DNA from: VXOI01 sp965261945
Lineage (GTDB): Bacteria > Chloroflexota > Dehalococcoidia > Lucifugimonadales > UBA3495
Length of the DNA: 64,000 bases
Direction: 5' to 3'
Assembly (NCBI GenBank): GCA_965261945.1
Contig: CBDHEF010000002.1
Span: 1,240,001 to 1,304,000, forward strand
A program made the position numbers and the translations under genes. Below are positions 42,656 to 51,462 of the stretch, one piece after another. The first letter of the stretch is position 1; each line of letters begins with the position of its first letter. A model generated the notes under the pieces. It saw nothing but the letters and a program-made list of their open reading frames with translations, did no database searches and was not told the origin of the DNA.

Positions 42656-43678
42656 TTGGCCTTAGTAGGGATTATCGCCAACCCGGCGGCGAGCAAGGAC
42701 ATCCGGCGGCTTGTAGCCCAGGGGCGGGTGGTGCCCGACTGGGAGAAAGTGAACATCGTCCGGCGCGCGATGCTGGGCTTGCAGTCGGTAGGCGTCGAGA
42801 AAGTGCTGGCCATGCCCGACAGCTCCCATCTGGTGCAGCGGGCCGCCGACGACCCTCACCTGTCGATGGAAGTGGAGTTGCTGCGGATGTCGGCCCTGTA
42901 CAACGAGGGCGACACCGTCCGCGCCGCCGCCGCCATGGCGGAGCAGGGCGTGAAGTGTGTTATAACCCTGGGGGGCGACGGCACCAACCGGGCGGTGGCC
43001 AGGGGATCCTGCGACCTGCCCATGGTCGCCATCTCCACCGGCACCAACAACGTCTTCCCCGTCATGGTCGAAGGCACGACGGCGGGCATGGCCGCCGGGC
43101 TGGTGGCCTCCGGCGCCGTTCCGCTGGAGGAGGCGTCTGTCCAGAGCAAGACCATCACCGTCATCGTGGACGGCGAGGACCGCGACATTGCCCTGGTTGA
43201 CGTTGCCCTGTCGAAAGAGCGATTCGTCGCCACCCGCGCCATCTGGGACATGAACACGATTTACGAAGTGTTCCTGACTCGCGCCGAACCATCCTCCATC
43301 GGCCTCTCGTCCATCGGGGCGCGACTACAGGCGGTATCGCTTACCGACGGCGGCGGGCTGCACTACCGCATCGCCGACGGGGGCATACAGGAGGATGGCG
43401 CATCGCCGGAAAGAAGCGGCGGGCAGCTCTACGTGCGCGCTCCCATAGCGCCCGGCTCGGTGCCGGTGGTGGGCATCGAGTCTTGGCAGCGCATCGCCGA
43501 CGGCCAACGCATCGCCATCGAGCGGCGTCACTCCACGGTGGCGCTGGACGGCGAGCGGGCCTTTTCGGTGAACCCCGGCAACTCCCTGGAAATCGAGGTG
43601 CGCCGCGACGGCCCTCCGGTAATCAGCGTTGATGCCGCCCTGCGCCATGCCGCAGCGGCGGGCGTGTTCCATGTCTAG
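42656..43678 (+). CDS. ATP-NAD kinase-like protein (AcoX type)
   Basis: 340 residues from a TTG start with AGGAGG seven bases upstream. ALVGIIANPAASKDIRRLVA opens the fold; CVITLGGDGTNRAVARG carries the GGDGT motif of the NAD/diacylglycerol kinase superfamily and VAISTGTNNVFPVMVEGTTA the second nucleotide loop. The C-terminal beta-domain runs to RAFSVNPGNSLEIEVRRDGP. The architecture matches AcoX-like proteins linked to acetoin and other catabolic clusters rather than housekeeping NadK. Actual kinase activity is uncertain. Confidence 0.8.
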   Translation: MALVGIIANPAASKDIRRLVAQGRVVPDWEKVNIVRRAMLGLQSVGVEKVLAMPDSSHLVQRAADDPHLSMEVELLRMSALYNEGDTVRAAAAMAEQGVKCVITLGGDGTNRAVARGSCDLPMVAISTGTNNVFPVMVEGTTAGMAAGLVASGAVPLEEASVQSKTITVIVDGEDRDIALVDVALSKERFVATRAIWDMNTIYEVFLTRAEPSSIGLSSIGARLQAVSLTDGGGLHYRIADGGIQEDGASPERSGGQLYVRAPIAPGSVPVVGIESWQRIADGQRIAIERRHSTVALDGERAFSVNPGNSLEIEVRRDGPPVISVDAALRHAAAAGVFHV

Positions 43679-43735
43679 CACGGCAGATATGACTGAATCC
43701 CGCTTCGCCGCGCTGCTCCGGCATCCTGCCTGCCT

Positions 43736-44473
43736 GTGCTGACCGGGGTAGAGCTGGCGGTAGCCATCGTCATGGTCACCCTGGGGAGCGTGGTGCTGGG
43801 GACAGTCAGCTTCGGGTTGGGGATGGTGGCTTCTCCGGCGTTGCTGTTGCTGTTGGGGGCCAAGCCGACCATCGTACTAATCAACTCGATGATTACCATT
43901 AACCTGAGCCTGGTGCTGCTACGGACCTGGCGGCACCTGGACTTCAAGGTCAGCCGGGGACTGATTGTGGGCGGGCTGGCGGCGGCGCCCCTGGGCGTAC
44001 TGGTGCTGAACGTGGCCGATCCGGGCCTGTTGCGAATCATCATCGGCGTGGTCATCGTAACGCTGGGCCTGCTAAACCTGCGCGAGGCCCAACTGCCCAT
44101 CGCCACGTTTCCGGGGTCGGGGCTGTTCTACGGCTTCGCAACTGCCCTGTCGGTAACCGCCATCAGCATTGGCGGGCCAATGGGCGCGGTCTACGCCATC
44201 GCCCAGCGGTGGCCAACGCAGACGGTTCGGGCGGCTCTCGCGGCGATGTTCACCGTTTCCAGCGGCATGGCGGTAGTTCTCTACGCTGTAACCGGCCTGT
44301 ACACCCGCGACACGCTGATCAACCTGGGGATGCTGACGCCGGGCCTGCTGCTGGGCGTGGGCATAGCCAGCCTGCTGGTGGGCCACCTGAACGAGCGGGC
44401 CTTCCGTTACGTGGTCATCGTTCTGGTGGTCGCAGGCGGCGGGATGCTGCTGGCGCGGGAGCTGCTGGTGTAG
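43736..44473 (+). CDS. TauE/SafE-family membrane exporter
   Basis: 245 residues, about eight hydrophobic helices. GTVSFGLGMVASPALLLLLG near residue 22 is the usual G-x-G-x(G) first-half motif and ALSVTAISIGGPMGAVYAIA the second-half repeat. Start GTG at 43736. The family is linked to export of sulfite, sulfoacetate and other organosulfur products. It is 57 bases downstream of the kinase-like gene, so possibly the same transcript. A repeat hairpin and a strong terminator follow. Confidence 0.85.
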   Translation: MLTGVELAVAIVMVTLGSVVLGTVSFGLGMVASPALLLLLGAKPTIVLINSMITINLSLVLLRTWRHLDFKVSRGLIVGGLAAAPLGVLVLNVADPGLLRIIIGVVIVTLGLLNLREAQLPIATFPGSGLFYGFATALSVTAISIGGPMGAVYAIAQRWPTQTVRAALAAMFTVSSGMAVVLYAVTGLYTRDTLINLGMLTPGLLLGVGIASLLVGHLNERAFRYVVIVLVVAGGGMLLARELLV

Positions 44474-44499
44474 GGGCGCCTAAAACGCCCTCACTCCAA

Positions 44500-44523
44500 C
44501 TCTCTCCCTCTGGGAGAGGGAGA
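44500..44523. repeat. CTCTCCC/GGGAGAG hairpin repeat
   Basis: Arms 44502-44508 and 44512-44518; another member of the dispersed intergenic family, placed right before a terminator. Confidence 0.65.
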
Positions 44524-44524
44524 A

Positions 44525-44561
44525 GCAAATTGGGGCGCGTCCAAGACACGCCCCAATTTGC
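44525..44561. terminator. Strong hairpin between convergent genes
   Basis: GCAAATTGGGGCG (44525-44537) pairs with CGCCCCAATTTGC (44549-44561), nearly perfect. It lies between the convergent TauE-like and thioredoxin reductase genes and can end both transcripts, although the U-tract is only partial. Confidence 0.7.
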
Positions 44562-44583
44562 AATGCCAACAGACGGAGCCAGA

Positions 44584-45513
44584 TTACCCTTGCAGATCGT
44601 GGTAGGCGGCGAGGGCGGCGGTGATGCCGTCGCCGACAGCGGCCCCAAGCTGCCGGGTGGAGTCGGCCCGGGCGTCGCCGCAGGCGTAGATGCCGGGGAC
44701 GCCGGTCCTCATGTGGATGTCGGTGTAGACGTGGCCCAGGGCGTCCATCTCCAGCAGGTCCTTCAGATACTCGGTGTTGGGGTGGAAGCCGACGTAGATG
44801 AAGGCCGCGGCGGTGCCGAAGTCGTAGATTTCTTCAGTCTTGAGGTTCTTCACCCGCGCCGCCTCCAGGGTCTCGTTGCCGGTGAACTCCTCGACTACGT
44901 GGCTCCACAGGAACTTTACCTTCTCGTTGTTGAAGGCGCGCTCTTGGAGCACCTTCGTGGCCCGCAGTTCATCGCGCCGGTGAATGTAGGTTACGGAGTT
45001 GACGATGCCGGTCAGGTAGTGCCCCTCGTCCATCGCCGCGTCGCCGCCGCCGACCACCACTACGTCCTGGCCCCGGAAGAAGTTGCCGTCGCAGACCGCG
45101 CAGTAGGATACGCCGCGCCCGGAGAACTCGTCCTCGCCCAGCACGCCCAGCTTATTGTGAGAGCCGCCGGTGGCGATGATCAGGCTCTTGGCGGTGTAGC
45201 TGGCGTCGTCAGTGTGGACAGTCTTGACCGGCTCGTCGGCCCCCTCGATGCCCTGCACTTCGGAGTAATCCATCTCCGCGCCGAAGCGGGTGGTCTGCTG
45301 TTCCATCATCACGGCCAGTTCCTGGCCCTTGACGCCTTCGGGGAAGCCGGGATAGTTTTCGATTTCGTCGGTAATCAGCAGTTGTCCGCCGGGGCCGAGT
45401 TGTTCGATTATCAGGGTTTTGAGCATGGCCCTGGTGGTGTATAGACCGGCGGCAAGGCCAGCGGCCCCGGCTCCCAGGATAATCGTGTCGTAGTCGGTAG
45501 CGGGTGTCGCCAT
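44584..45513 (-). CDS. trxB: Thioredoxin reductase (FAD/NADPH)
   Basis: 309 residues. FAD motif ILGAGAAGLAAGLYTTRAML at the N terminus, the redox pair in VSYCAVCDGNFF near residue 140, the NADPH loop VVVVGGGDAAMDEG near 155, and the C-terminal FAD motif GIYACGDARADSTRQLGAAV. Length is as expected. It reduces thioredoxin-like proteins with NADPH; the possible partners at 19531-20405 are far away in the window. A GGGAGGAAGG site precedes the ATG at 45513. It forms a convergent pair with the TauE-like gene. Confidence 0.95.
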   Translation of the reverse strand: MATPATDYDTIILGAGAAGLAAGLYTTRAMLKTLIIEQLGPGGQLLITDEIENYPGFPEGVKGQELAVMMEQQTTRFGAEMDYSEVQGIEGADEPVKTVHTDDASYTAKSLIIATGGSHNKLGVLGEDEFSGRGVSYCAVCDGNFFRGQDVVVVGGGDAAMDEGHYLTGIVNSVTYIHRRDELRATKVLQERAFNNEKVKFLWSHVVEEFTGNETLEAARVKNLKTEEIYDFGTAAAFIYVGFHPNTEYLKDLLEMDALGHVYTDIHMRTGVPGIYACGDARADSTRQLGAAVGDGITAALAAYHDLQG

Positions 45514-45613
45514 ATTAGTCGCCTTCCTCCCGTAATAGTTTTTATCGTAATTGGGGTCCCGCGTCGCTTTCGCCCGTCGGCTGCGGCCCGCGCCCTCCCC
45601 GTCTGAGCAGCGC

Positions 45614-46564
45614 CTAGCGGACAGCCTCCGCCGTCATGGCGTTTCGCAAATGCTCCACGGTGCGGGTCAGGCCGTCAGTGAGGCTGGTCCGGGGTGTCCA
45701 GCGCAGTTCCTCCGCCGCCCGCGAGCAGTCGAGGCTGATGCGGTATACATCGCCGGCCCGAGCCGGCCCGTGTTCGCCATTCCACCGGAAGCCGGTTATC
45801 TCTTTGAGTATCTCAAAGAGCCGGTTAACGCTGGTCAACTCCCCGGTCGCAATGTTCATCGCCTTGCGGTGGCCCCGGTGAATGGCGGCCATGTTGGCCT
45901 CGACGACGTCGTCCACCGAAATGAAGTCGCGGGTCTGGTTGCCGTCGCCGAATATGCGGGGGCGCTTGCCTCTGAGCATGGCGGAGATGAATATGGCGAC
46001 GACGCCCGCCTCGCCGTAGGGGTCCTGGCGCGGGCCGTAGACGTTGCCATAGCGCAGCGTGGTGAAATTCTGCCTGTACTGGCGGGAATAAAAGTCGAGG
46101 TACTGTTCCGCCATGTACTTGGACATACCGTAGGGCGAGATGGGAACGACCGGCGCGTTGTCGGAGCAGGGCACCACTTCGGGGTCGCCGTAAAGCGCGC
46201 CGCCGGTCGACGAATAGATGATCTTCTCCACTCCGGTCCGGCGCGACGCCTCCAGCAGCCGGAGCGTTCCCAGCACGTTGATCTCGTTGTCGAGGATGGG
46301 ATCCTTCACGGACCGGGAAACACTGGACTGGGCCGCCAGGTGGAAGACCAGATCGGGCTGTTCCCGGTCGAGCACGCTGTCTAGGGAGGGCTGACTGATG
46401 CTTATATGATGGAAGGTGGCCTGATGGTTCAGGTTTTTCAGCTTGCCCGTGGTGAGGTCATCAACGACAACCACCCGGTAATTTTCTTCCACCAGCCGGT
46501 CAACCAAGTGGGAGCCGATGAAACCGGCCCCCCCGGTGACCAGCGCCGACTTCTGGTATGCCAT
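45614..46564 (-). CDS. NAD-dependent sugar-nucleotide epimerase (UDP-glucose 4-epimerase-like)
   Basis: 316 residues, extended short-chain dehydrogenase. TGGAGFIGSHLVDRLVEE is the NAD loop, VVVDDLTTGKLKNL the second strand, FHLAAQSSVSRSV and YSSTGGALYG follow, and SPYGMSKYMAEQY holds the catalytic Tyr-x3-Lys (Thr/Ser partner in SSTGGA). Substrate end: RYGNVYGPRQDPYGEAGVVA and IFGDGNQTRDFISVDDVVEA. It interconverts nucleotide sugars for polysaccharide or glycolipid synthesis; the exact epimer is not readable. Single minus-strand gene upstream of trxB, about 100 bases apart. Confidence 0.92.
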   Translation of the reverse strand: MAYQKSALVTGGAGFIGSHLVDRLVEENYRVVVVDDLTTGKLKNLNHQATFHHISISQPSLDSVLDREQPDLVFHLAAQSSVSRSVKDPILDNEINVLGTLRLLEASRRTGVEKIIYSSTGGALYGDPEVVPCSDNAPVVPISPYGMSKYMAEQYLDFYSRQYRQNFTTLRYGNVYGPRQDPYGEAGVVAIFISAMLRGKRPRIFGDGNQTRDFISVDDVVEANMAAIHRGHRKAMNIATGELTSVNRLFEILKEITGFRWNGEHGPARAGDVYRISLDCSRAAEELRWTPRTSLTDGLTRTVEHLRNAMTAEAVR

Positions 46565-47094
46565 TCGACCCGCTCCTGGTTTCGCCGGGCGTCAGCGTTC
46601 TGCCACTCAAAATCCCCGGCCCAGCGCCGGGAACCCTGCTTTTATCATAACGCCGCAGGCCATTCAGCACAACGGCGCCCTTTCCAACCATCACCAAAAC
46701 TCGTTATGTTTAGCCCGGCTTTGAGCACGTCAGTTTTGAGCACGTCAACTGTGTCACGCGATTTGCCCCGAAGTGTCAAAAACAGGCGGCTCTTTCCCGT
46801 AACCGAACTGGTTGACAGGCGTTTTTCTGTATGCGTGAGGCGGTTTCGTTTGCTTTCACGGGATGACCCTGATAGTACGCCCCGCCCGTATCCCCGCCAT
46901 TGAGCGGACGCGAAGGTATTGGGGACAGCCCTATGCCCCCTGTCGCGCTCAATGTGGAACGGGCGACCTAGCAAGCTGCCTACATCCTACGCAGCGGGGG
47001 GGGGCCATTGCTTTCCAAAATACCGTTTGCCATTCTGCTCCTGACCCTGACCCTAGAGCCTAAGCCTCGGTATCGCCTGCGCCAACACCCCGCC
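46565..47094. other. Intergenic region without a supported gene
   Basis: About 530 bases. It contains a CCCGGC/GCCGGG hairpin near 46614-46631, and a tandem duplication of TTTGAGCACGTCA (near 46720-46748). The minus-strand frame 46645-46974 has no domain or ribosome site, so it is left uncalled. Looks like decaying sequence. Confidence 0.4.
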
Positions 47095-47340
47095 CACGGC
47101 CACCCCTCAACCACCCCCCTCCCCGACTCTGATTCCTACCGCCTTCCCCCCGATTCCCTCGCCTACACCGGACATTCCCGCAACGATAGCGGCAGGTGTA
47201 GCGGCTGGCATAGCGGCCCTACCCACGGATACCCCGGTTCCGACGCCGACGCCTCAACCAACTGCTACACCCACACCAACTTCGACAGTTGAACCGACCC
47301 CGACTCCGACAGCAGTCCCAACGTCCATACCGACACCTGC
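47095..47340 (+). pseudogene. Fragment of a Pro-Thr-rich secreted protein
   Basis: A frame reading LIPTAFPPIPSPTPDIPATI, AAGVAAGIAALPTDTPVPTP and TPQPTATPTPTSTVEPTPTP runs into the transposase fragment at 47343 without a start or stop. This Pro-Thr spacer style, with a short AAGVAAGIAALPTDTP segment before the repeats, resembles the linkers of the intact secreted proteins in this window. It is only a central piece. Confidence 0.45.
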
Positions 47341-47342
47341 CT

Positions 47343-47590
47343 CTGGGCAGGGAGCGCGACGGCAACGCCGCCAAGACCGTGTTCCGCAAGGCGCTGGAGG
47401 TGGCGGACAAACCGCCCGACTCCGTTTTAACCGACAAGCTCCGGTCATACCTGCCGGTCATGCGGTAGGTACTGCCCAACGCCCGGCGCTTCCAGTCTGA
47501 GGGACTGGCCGCCAACATCAACAACAACCTGTCGGAACGGTTGCAGGGCGCCTACCGGGACCGCATCCAGACCCTTCGGGTACTGGATAG
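47343..47590 (+). pseudogene. IS6/IS240-type transposase fragment
   Basis: RDGNAAKTVFRKALEVADKP, SVLTDKLRSYLPVMR, then an in-frame TAG near 47467, then VLPNARRFQSEGLAANINNN and LSERLQGAYRDRIQTLRVLD. LTDKLRSY is the second catalytic Asp region and NNLSERLQGAYRDR the Glu region of IS6-like DDE transposases. The N-terminal third is missing and the C terminus is degraded. Confidence 0.6.
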
Positions 47591-47714
47591 CCCGGTTCCG
47601 CCGTCCGCCCTTGCCGCCCTGCCGAGGGCGTTGCGCCCCAACCGCCGAAAGCCGGGCGGAAGGCTAGGGCGCACTTTGCCGGCTAACTAGAGGCCACACC
47701 CCACAAGCAGACGC

Positions 47715-48000
47715 CGCCGCTTATGCCGTTGGCGCCAACGCAGTTCAACAGCAGGTCAAGTCGATCATCCCAGAGCCGGTTGACAACTCCGGTCAGCAGC
47801 AACAGTCCAGGTCTCCGGAATCGTCGATACCCAAGCCTACGCCGAAGCCTACACCGGAGCCGAATCGGAGCCGGCGCCAACGGTGCAACCCACGCCGACG
47901 CCGACGGCTACGCCTACCCCCGCGCCGGCAGCGACCGAAGCTACGCCGCCGCCGCAAATGGCGCTGTTGCCCGACATATACTACGGATCGTCGTCCCTGT
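47715..48000 (+). pseudogene. Second Pro-Thr-rich secreted-protein fragment
   Basis: Frames change within it: ADAAAYAVGANAVQQQVKSI followed by IPEPVDNSGQQQQSRSPESS and PKPTPKPTPEP, then after a shift EPAPTVQPTPTPTATPTPAP and ATEATPPPQMALLPDIYYGS. No start, anchor or domain survives. Probably the remains of one lipoprotein or adhesin gene interrupted by the transposase fragment. Confidence 0.4.
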
Positions 48001-48027
48001 CGTCCTTCAGCCAGGCATCGCCTGCCC

Positions 48028-48363
48028 CTCTACCAAATCCGCCGCCAAATAGAAGCCCTCAAGCGCAAATACGCCCACGTCATCGCCGCCGCCGTCCTAA
48101 AACCCGTAGCTGACAAAATCGCCAGCGTGTGGGACATCGCCACCGCCAAAAAGCAGCCCAAACCCGATTCCCTTCTCTGCGTCCCAAAGATCGTCAAGGC
48201 CGGCTTCCGCCTCCACACCCTCAAGGCCCTCCACAAATACCTCGATGACTGCCGGCGCTACGGCCGCTTTCCCGGCGCCAACGAAATCGTCAACAAACTC
48301 CTGCCCCCCAAACAGCCCGTCGAACTGTCCGCCGTACTCCCCGGCCGCTTCCCCGTCAGGTAG
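48028..48363 (+). CDS. Unrecognised open frame, start not defined
   Basis: About 111 residues ending at a TAG: YQIRRQIEALKRKYAHVIAA, AVLKPVADKIASVWDIATAK, LCVPKIVKAGFRLHTLKALH and KYLDDCRRYGRFPGANEIVN. It is basic and helix-rich. No ATG starts this reading frame; a GTG at 48127 would give 78 residues. Codon usage looks coding, unlike the debris just before. It could be the tail of a gene broken at its 5' side, or a small standalone gene. No family recognised. Confidence 0.4.
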   Translation, partial: LYQIRRQIEALKRKYAHVIAAAVLKPVADKIASVWDIATAKKQPKPDSLLCVPKIVKAGFRLHTLKALHKYLDDCRRYGRFPGANEIVNKLLPPKQPVELSAVLPGRFPVR

Positions 48364-48480
48364 CCGGGCCGCAGGGCGGGCGTTGGAGAGGGGGGCGATG
48401 TGTGATACATTCACTTGGCGCTGCCAAGCGGCTTCGGCCTCAGAGGGAGTGGCGTCAAAAGAAAATCAGGAGGCCGGAAG

Positions 48481-49377
48481 ATGGCCGAAAAAATCGGTTT
48501 CGTCGGATTGGGCATCATGGGGAAGCCCATGGCCCGCAACCTGCTCAAGGCCGGGTACGAAGTGACCGTCTACGATATCGTGGGCGAGGCGGTGGAAGAA
48601 GTCGTCGGCGACGGGGCCACCCCCGCGTCGTCCAGCCGGGAGGTGGCGGCGGCCACGGACAAGATTATCACCATGCTCCCCGACTCGGCGGACTCGGAGA
48701 AGGTCATCCTCGGCCCCGACGGGGTGCTTGAGGGCGCATCGGCAGGCAAGACCATCATCGACATGAGCTCCATCGCCCCGCTGGTTTCCCAGCGCATCGC
48801 CGCCCAATGCGCCGGGAAGGGCGTGGAGATGCTGGACGCCCCGGTGAGCGGCGGAGAGCCTGGGGCCATCAACGCCACCCTGGCCATCATGGTCGGCGGC
48901 AAGCAGGAGACTTTCGACGAGAATTTCGACCTGCTGAAGATCATGGGCGGCAATGTGGTGCTGACCGGGGACATCGGCGCGGGCGGAGTCACCAAGCTGG
49001 CCAACCAGATTATCGTCGCCGCCAACATCGAGGGGCTGGCCGAGGCATTGGTGCTGTCCACCAAGGCCGGCGTGGACCCGGAGAGGGTCTTCAACGCCAT
49101 CCGCGGCGGCCTGGCCGGAAGCAACGTCATGGAAGCCAAGGCCCCGATGATGCTCTCCCGCAACTTCAGGGCAGGGTTCCGCGTCCGCCTGCACCAGAAG
49201 GACCTGCGCAACGTGCTGCAAACGGCCCAGGAGCTGAACGTGCCCCTGCCCGTCACCGCCCTGGTGCAACAGATGCTTGGTGCGCTGGTCAACGACGGCG
49301 AGCAGGAATCCGACCACTCGGCCCTGCTGAAGTTCGTGGAAGACCTGGCCGGGATCGAGGTCAAGGCCGGGGGGTAA
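48481..49377 (+). CDS. Tartronate-semialdehyde reductase / 3-hydroxyisobutyrate dehydrogenase-family (GarR-like)
   Basis: 298 residues from the ATG at 48481 with CAGGAGG upstream. NAD(P) loop EKIGFVGLGIMGKPMARNLL at the start, MLDAPVSGGEPGAINATLAI (substrate-binding Ser-Gly-Gly) near residue 122, the catalytic Lys in GAGGVTKLANQIIVAANIEG near 172, and DLRNVLQTAQELNVPLPVTA at the end. Size and motifs fit 2-hydroxy-3-oxopropionate reductase or 3-hydroxyisobutyrate dehydrogenase, reducing or oxidising beta-hydroxyacids. The next gene begins one base after its stop. Confidence 0.92.
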   Translation: MAEKIGFVGLGIMGKPMARNLLKAGYEVTVYDIVGEAVEEVVGDGATPASSSREVAAATDKIITMLPDSADSEKVILGPDGVLEGASAGKTIIDMSSIAPLVSQRIAAQCAGKGVEMLDAPVSGGEPGAINATLAIMVGGKQETFDENFDLLKIMGGNVVLTGDIGAGGVTKLANQIIVAANIEGLAEALVLSTKAGVDPERVFNAIRGGLAGSNVMEAKAPMMLSRNFRAGFRVRLHQKDLRNVLQTAQELNVPLPVTALVQQMLGALVNDGEQESDHSALLKFVEDLAGIEVKAGG

Positions 49378-49378
49378 G

Positions 49379-49834
49379 ATGATTAAAGTCAAACCCAAGG
49401 GGAACCTGTTCAGCCGAAAGTCTGTCAAGGAAATAATTGGAAGAGGCGATACCGTGGGCGCAACCTACATTACGGTAGCCATAAGGAACCCGTCCGAGCC
49501 GGAGCGGGTCTGGGAAGGGGAGTTCCTGATTGACACCGGGGCCGTGGACTCCCTGGCGCCACGACAGCACTTGGAGTCCATTGGCGTCATCCCCAAGGCG
49601 CAACGCATATATGGGCTGGCCGACGGTCAAGATCTCATTATGGACATCGCCGGAGCAGATATAGAGTTCTTGGGGGAAAGCACTTACGGGACCGTGATAT
49701 TCGGGTCGGAAAACGTGGAGCCGCTGCTGGGCGTCACCGCCCTGGAATCGGTGGGCGTCGAGATCGACCCACACAACGCCACGCTCAACAAGCTCCCGGC
49801 AACCAGGCTGCGAGGGTTCCGTCCGAGGCTCTGA
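49379..49834 (+). CDS. Clan AA (retropepsin-like) aspartic protease
   Basis: 151 residues. EGEFLIDTGAVDSLAPRQHL has the Asp-Thr-Gly catalytic motif near residue 51-53, followed by YGLADGQDLIMDIAGADIEF and the hydrophobic-Gly motif EPLLGVTALESVGVEIDPH. The family works as a homodimer like retroviral protease. It starts a single base after the GarR-like stop, so it is transcribed with it, though a functional link is not obvious. It is intact, unlike the protease remnant at 9192-9565, and longer at the N terminus. Confidence 0.8.
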   Translation: MIKVKPKGNLFSRKSVKEIIGRGDTVGATYITVAIRNPSEPERVWEGEFLIDTGAVDSLAPRQHLESIGVIPKAQRIYGLADGQDLIMDIAGADIEFLGESTYGTVIFGSENVEPLLGVTALESVGVEIDPHNATLNKLPATRLRGFRPRL

Positions 49835-49858
49835 CACGAATCAAGGCGCGTCCCGGCG

Positions 49859-50683
49859 CTAATCCAGTTCCTTGAAGCGGGCGTCTCTCCAGTTGAGGGC
49901 CGCCCGCAAGCCTTTTTCGGCGGCGACGGCGTTGAACTCGTCCTGCTCCGGGCTGGCGCTGGTGTCGAAAATTGTCATCAACTCCAGGTTCTGGGAGACG
50001 GCGTTAAGAAAGCCCATGTTCTCCAGGGCGCGGTTCACCGCCACCTTGGTCAGCTTGATGCCAACCTGCGAGATGAGGCACATCTTGCGGGCGACGCGCT
50101 CGCACTCGGCCATCAGGTCGTCGTGAGGCACCACGCGGTTGACCAAGCCGAGGCGGGCGGCTTCGTGGGCATCCACGGTGTCGCCGGTGAGCAGCAACTC
50201 CTTGGCGGCAGCCAGGTTGACGCTGTACGGAGTGATGAGCAGCGGCGGGCCGAACCCGACGCGGATTTCCGGCTCTCCCATCACGGCGCGCTCGGACGCG
50301 ATCTTGACATCACACACCTGAACCAGTTCGCAGGCGCCGCCCAGGGCATAACCATTGACCGCCGCAATGACCGGCTTGGGAAGGTTCCAGACCTTCATGA
50401 AGGTGTCTATGAGGTCCTGCAAGTGGCCGCGCCAGACTTCGGGAGTTCCGTTGTGAGGACCGGGGGAGGCTGGGTCGGGATTGATGTCGAACCCGGCGGA
50501 AAAGGCCCGTCCCGCCCCGGTGATGATGGCCACGCGAACGTCTGGGTCGGCCTCGACCACGTCCAGCGCTTCCTGCAAGTCCGAAACCAGCCCGGAGTTC
50601 AGGGCGTTCAGCTTGTCGGGCCGGTTGAGGGTGAGGTAGGCGATGGCGTCCCGCCGTTCGTAGATAATGTTCTGGAAAGCCAC
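49859..50683 (-). CDS. Enoyl-CoA hydratase/isomerase (crotonase) family protein
   Basis: 274 residues. The two oxyanion-hole segments are visible: IITGAGRAFSAGFDINPDPA near residue 55-75 and VNGYALGGACELVQVCDVKI near 105-125. ERAVMGEPEIRVGFGPPLLI has the position of the general-acid Glu. LAAAKELLLTGDTVDAHEAA and LGLVNRVVPHDDLMAECERV are standard. It hydrates enoyl-CoA or isomerises related thioesters; the exact reaction is unknown. Convergent with the aspartic protease gene. Confidence 0.92.
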   Translation of the reverse strand: MAFQNIIYERRDAIAYLTLNRPDKLNALNSGLVSDLQEALDVVEADPDVRVAIITGAGRAFSAGFDINPDPASPGPHNGTPEVWRGHLQDLIDTFMKVWNLPKPVIAAVNGYALGGACELVQVCDVKIASERAVMGEPEIRVGFGPPLLITPYSVNLAAAKELLLTGDTVDAHEAARLGLVNRVVPHDDLMAECERVARKMCLISQVGIKLTKVAVNRALENMGFLNAVSQNLELMTIFDTSASPEQDEFNAVAAEKGLRAALNWRDARFKELD

Positions 50684-50726
50684 TTAATGCACTCCTGACT
50701 GGCGCTCCTGAGGTGCCGTTTTCCTG

Positions 50727-51458
50727 CTACTGCCGGGGCGACTGGATGATGTCGATGCGCTCGATGACGACGCGCTGGAGCGGGGCGTTCCCCCGTGGGT
50801 TGTTGGCGACGCGGGAAATGGCGTCCACCACGGACTGGCCTTCGGTCATCGCGCCGAAAATAGTATGGTTGCCGTTCAGGTGTGGAGTCGGCACAGTCGT
50901 AATGAAGAACTGGCTGCCGTTGGTGCCTGGCCCGGCGTTGGCCATTGCCAGCTTGCCCGGGGCGTCGAACACCAGCCCGGGCACTATTTCGTCCTGGAAG
51001 ACATACCCGGGGCCGCCTGCGCCGTTGCCGGAAGGATCCCCGCCCTGGATCATGAAGTTCTCAATGACCCGGTGGAAGGTCAGTCCGTCGTAGAAGCCCT
51101 GCTGGGCCAGAAACACGAAGTTGTTGACCGTCACTGGCGCTTGCGCTGCCAGCAGTTCCACTCGGAAGTTGCCGTAGCTCGTGCGAAAGTCGGCGACATA
51201 GTCCGAGGAAGAATCCAGAGCCATCACCGGCGGGCTGGAATAGACGGTTCTCTCGCCGGAAGAGGAAGCCGAGGCGGTGGGAGTCGACACCCGGGTCACG
51301 GTCGGGGCATCGGGCGTATTGGCAGAAGAGCTGGTAGCCACGGGCGTGGCTTGAGCCGGTTCGGTTCCTGAGGGCGCGTCTGCGCCCGGCATCTGCAACA
51401 CGCATCCCATGAGCGCAATCAGGGCCAGGATAAGGACAATCATAATCGGAATTCTCAT
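50727..51458 (-). CDS. Cyclophilin-type peptidyl-prolyl isomerase lipoprotein
   Basis: 243 residues from the ATG at 51458. A lipoprotein signal (IMIVLILALIALMGC) gives an anchored Cys near residue 16. A Ser-Thr-Pro-rich tether extends to about 70, then the cyclophilin domain: NFRVELLAAQAPVTVNNFVF, FYDGLTFHRVIENFMIQGGD, GPGYVFQDEIVP, MANAGPGTNGSQFFITTVPT and PHLNGNHTIFGAMTEGQSVV. The usual Arg-Phe-Gln active-site residues are present. It would assist folding of exported proteins outside the membrane. Confidence 0.93.
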   Translation of the reverse strand: MRIPIMIVLILALIALMGCVLQMPGADAPSGTEPAQATPVATSSSANTPDAPTVTRVSTPTASASSSGERTVYSSPPVMALDSSSDYVADFRTSYGNFRVELLAAQAPVTVNNFVFLAQQGFYDGLTFHRVIENFMIQGGDPSGNGAGGPGYVFQDEIVPGLVFDAPGKLAMANAGPGTNGSQFFITTVPTPHLNGNHTIFGAMTEGQSVVDAISRVANNPRGNAPLQRVVIERIDIIQSPRQ

Positions 51459-51462
51459 AGCA

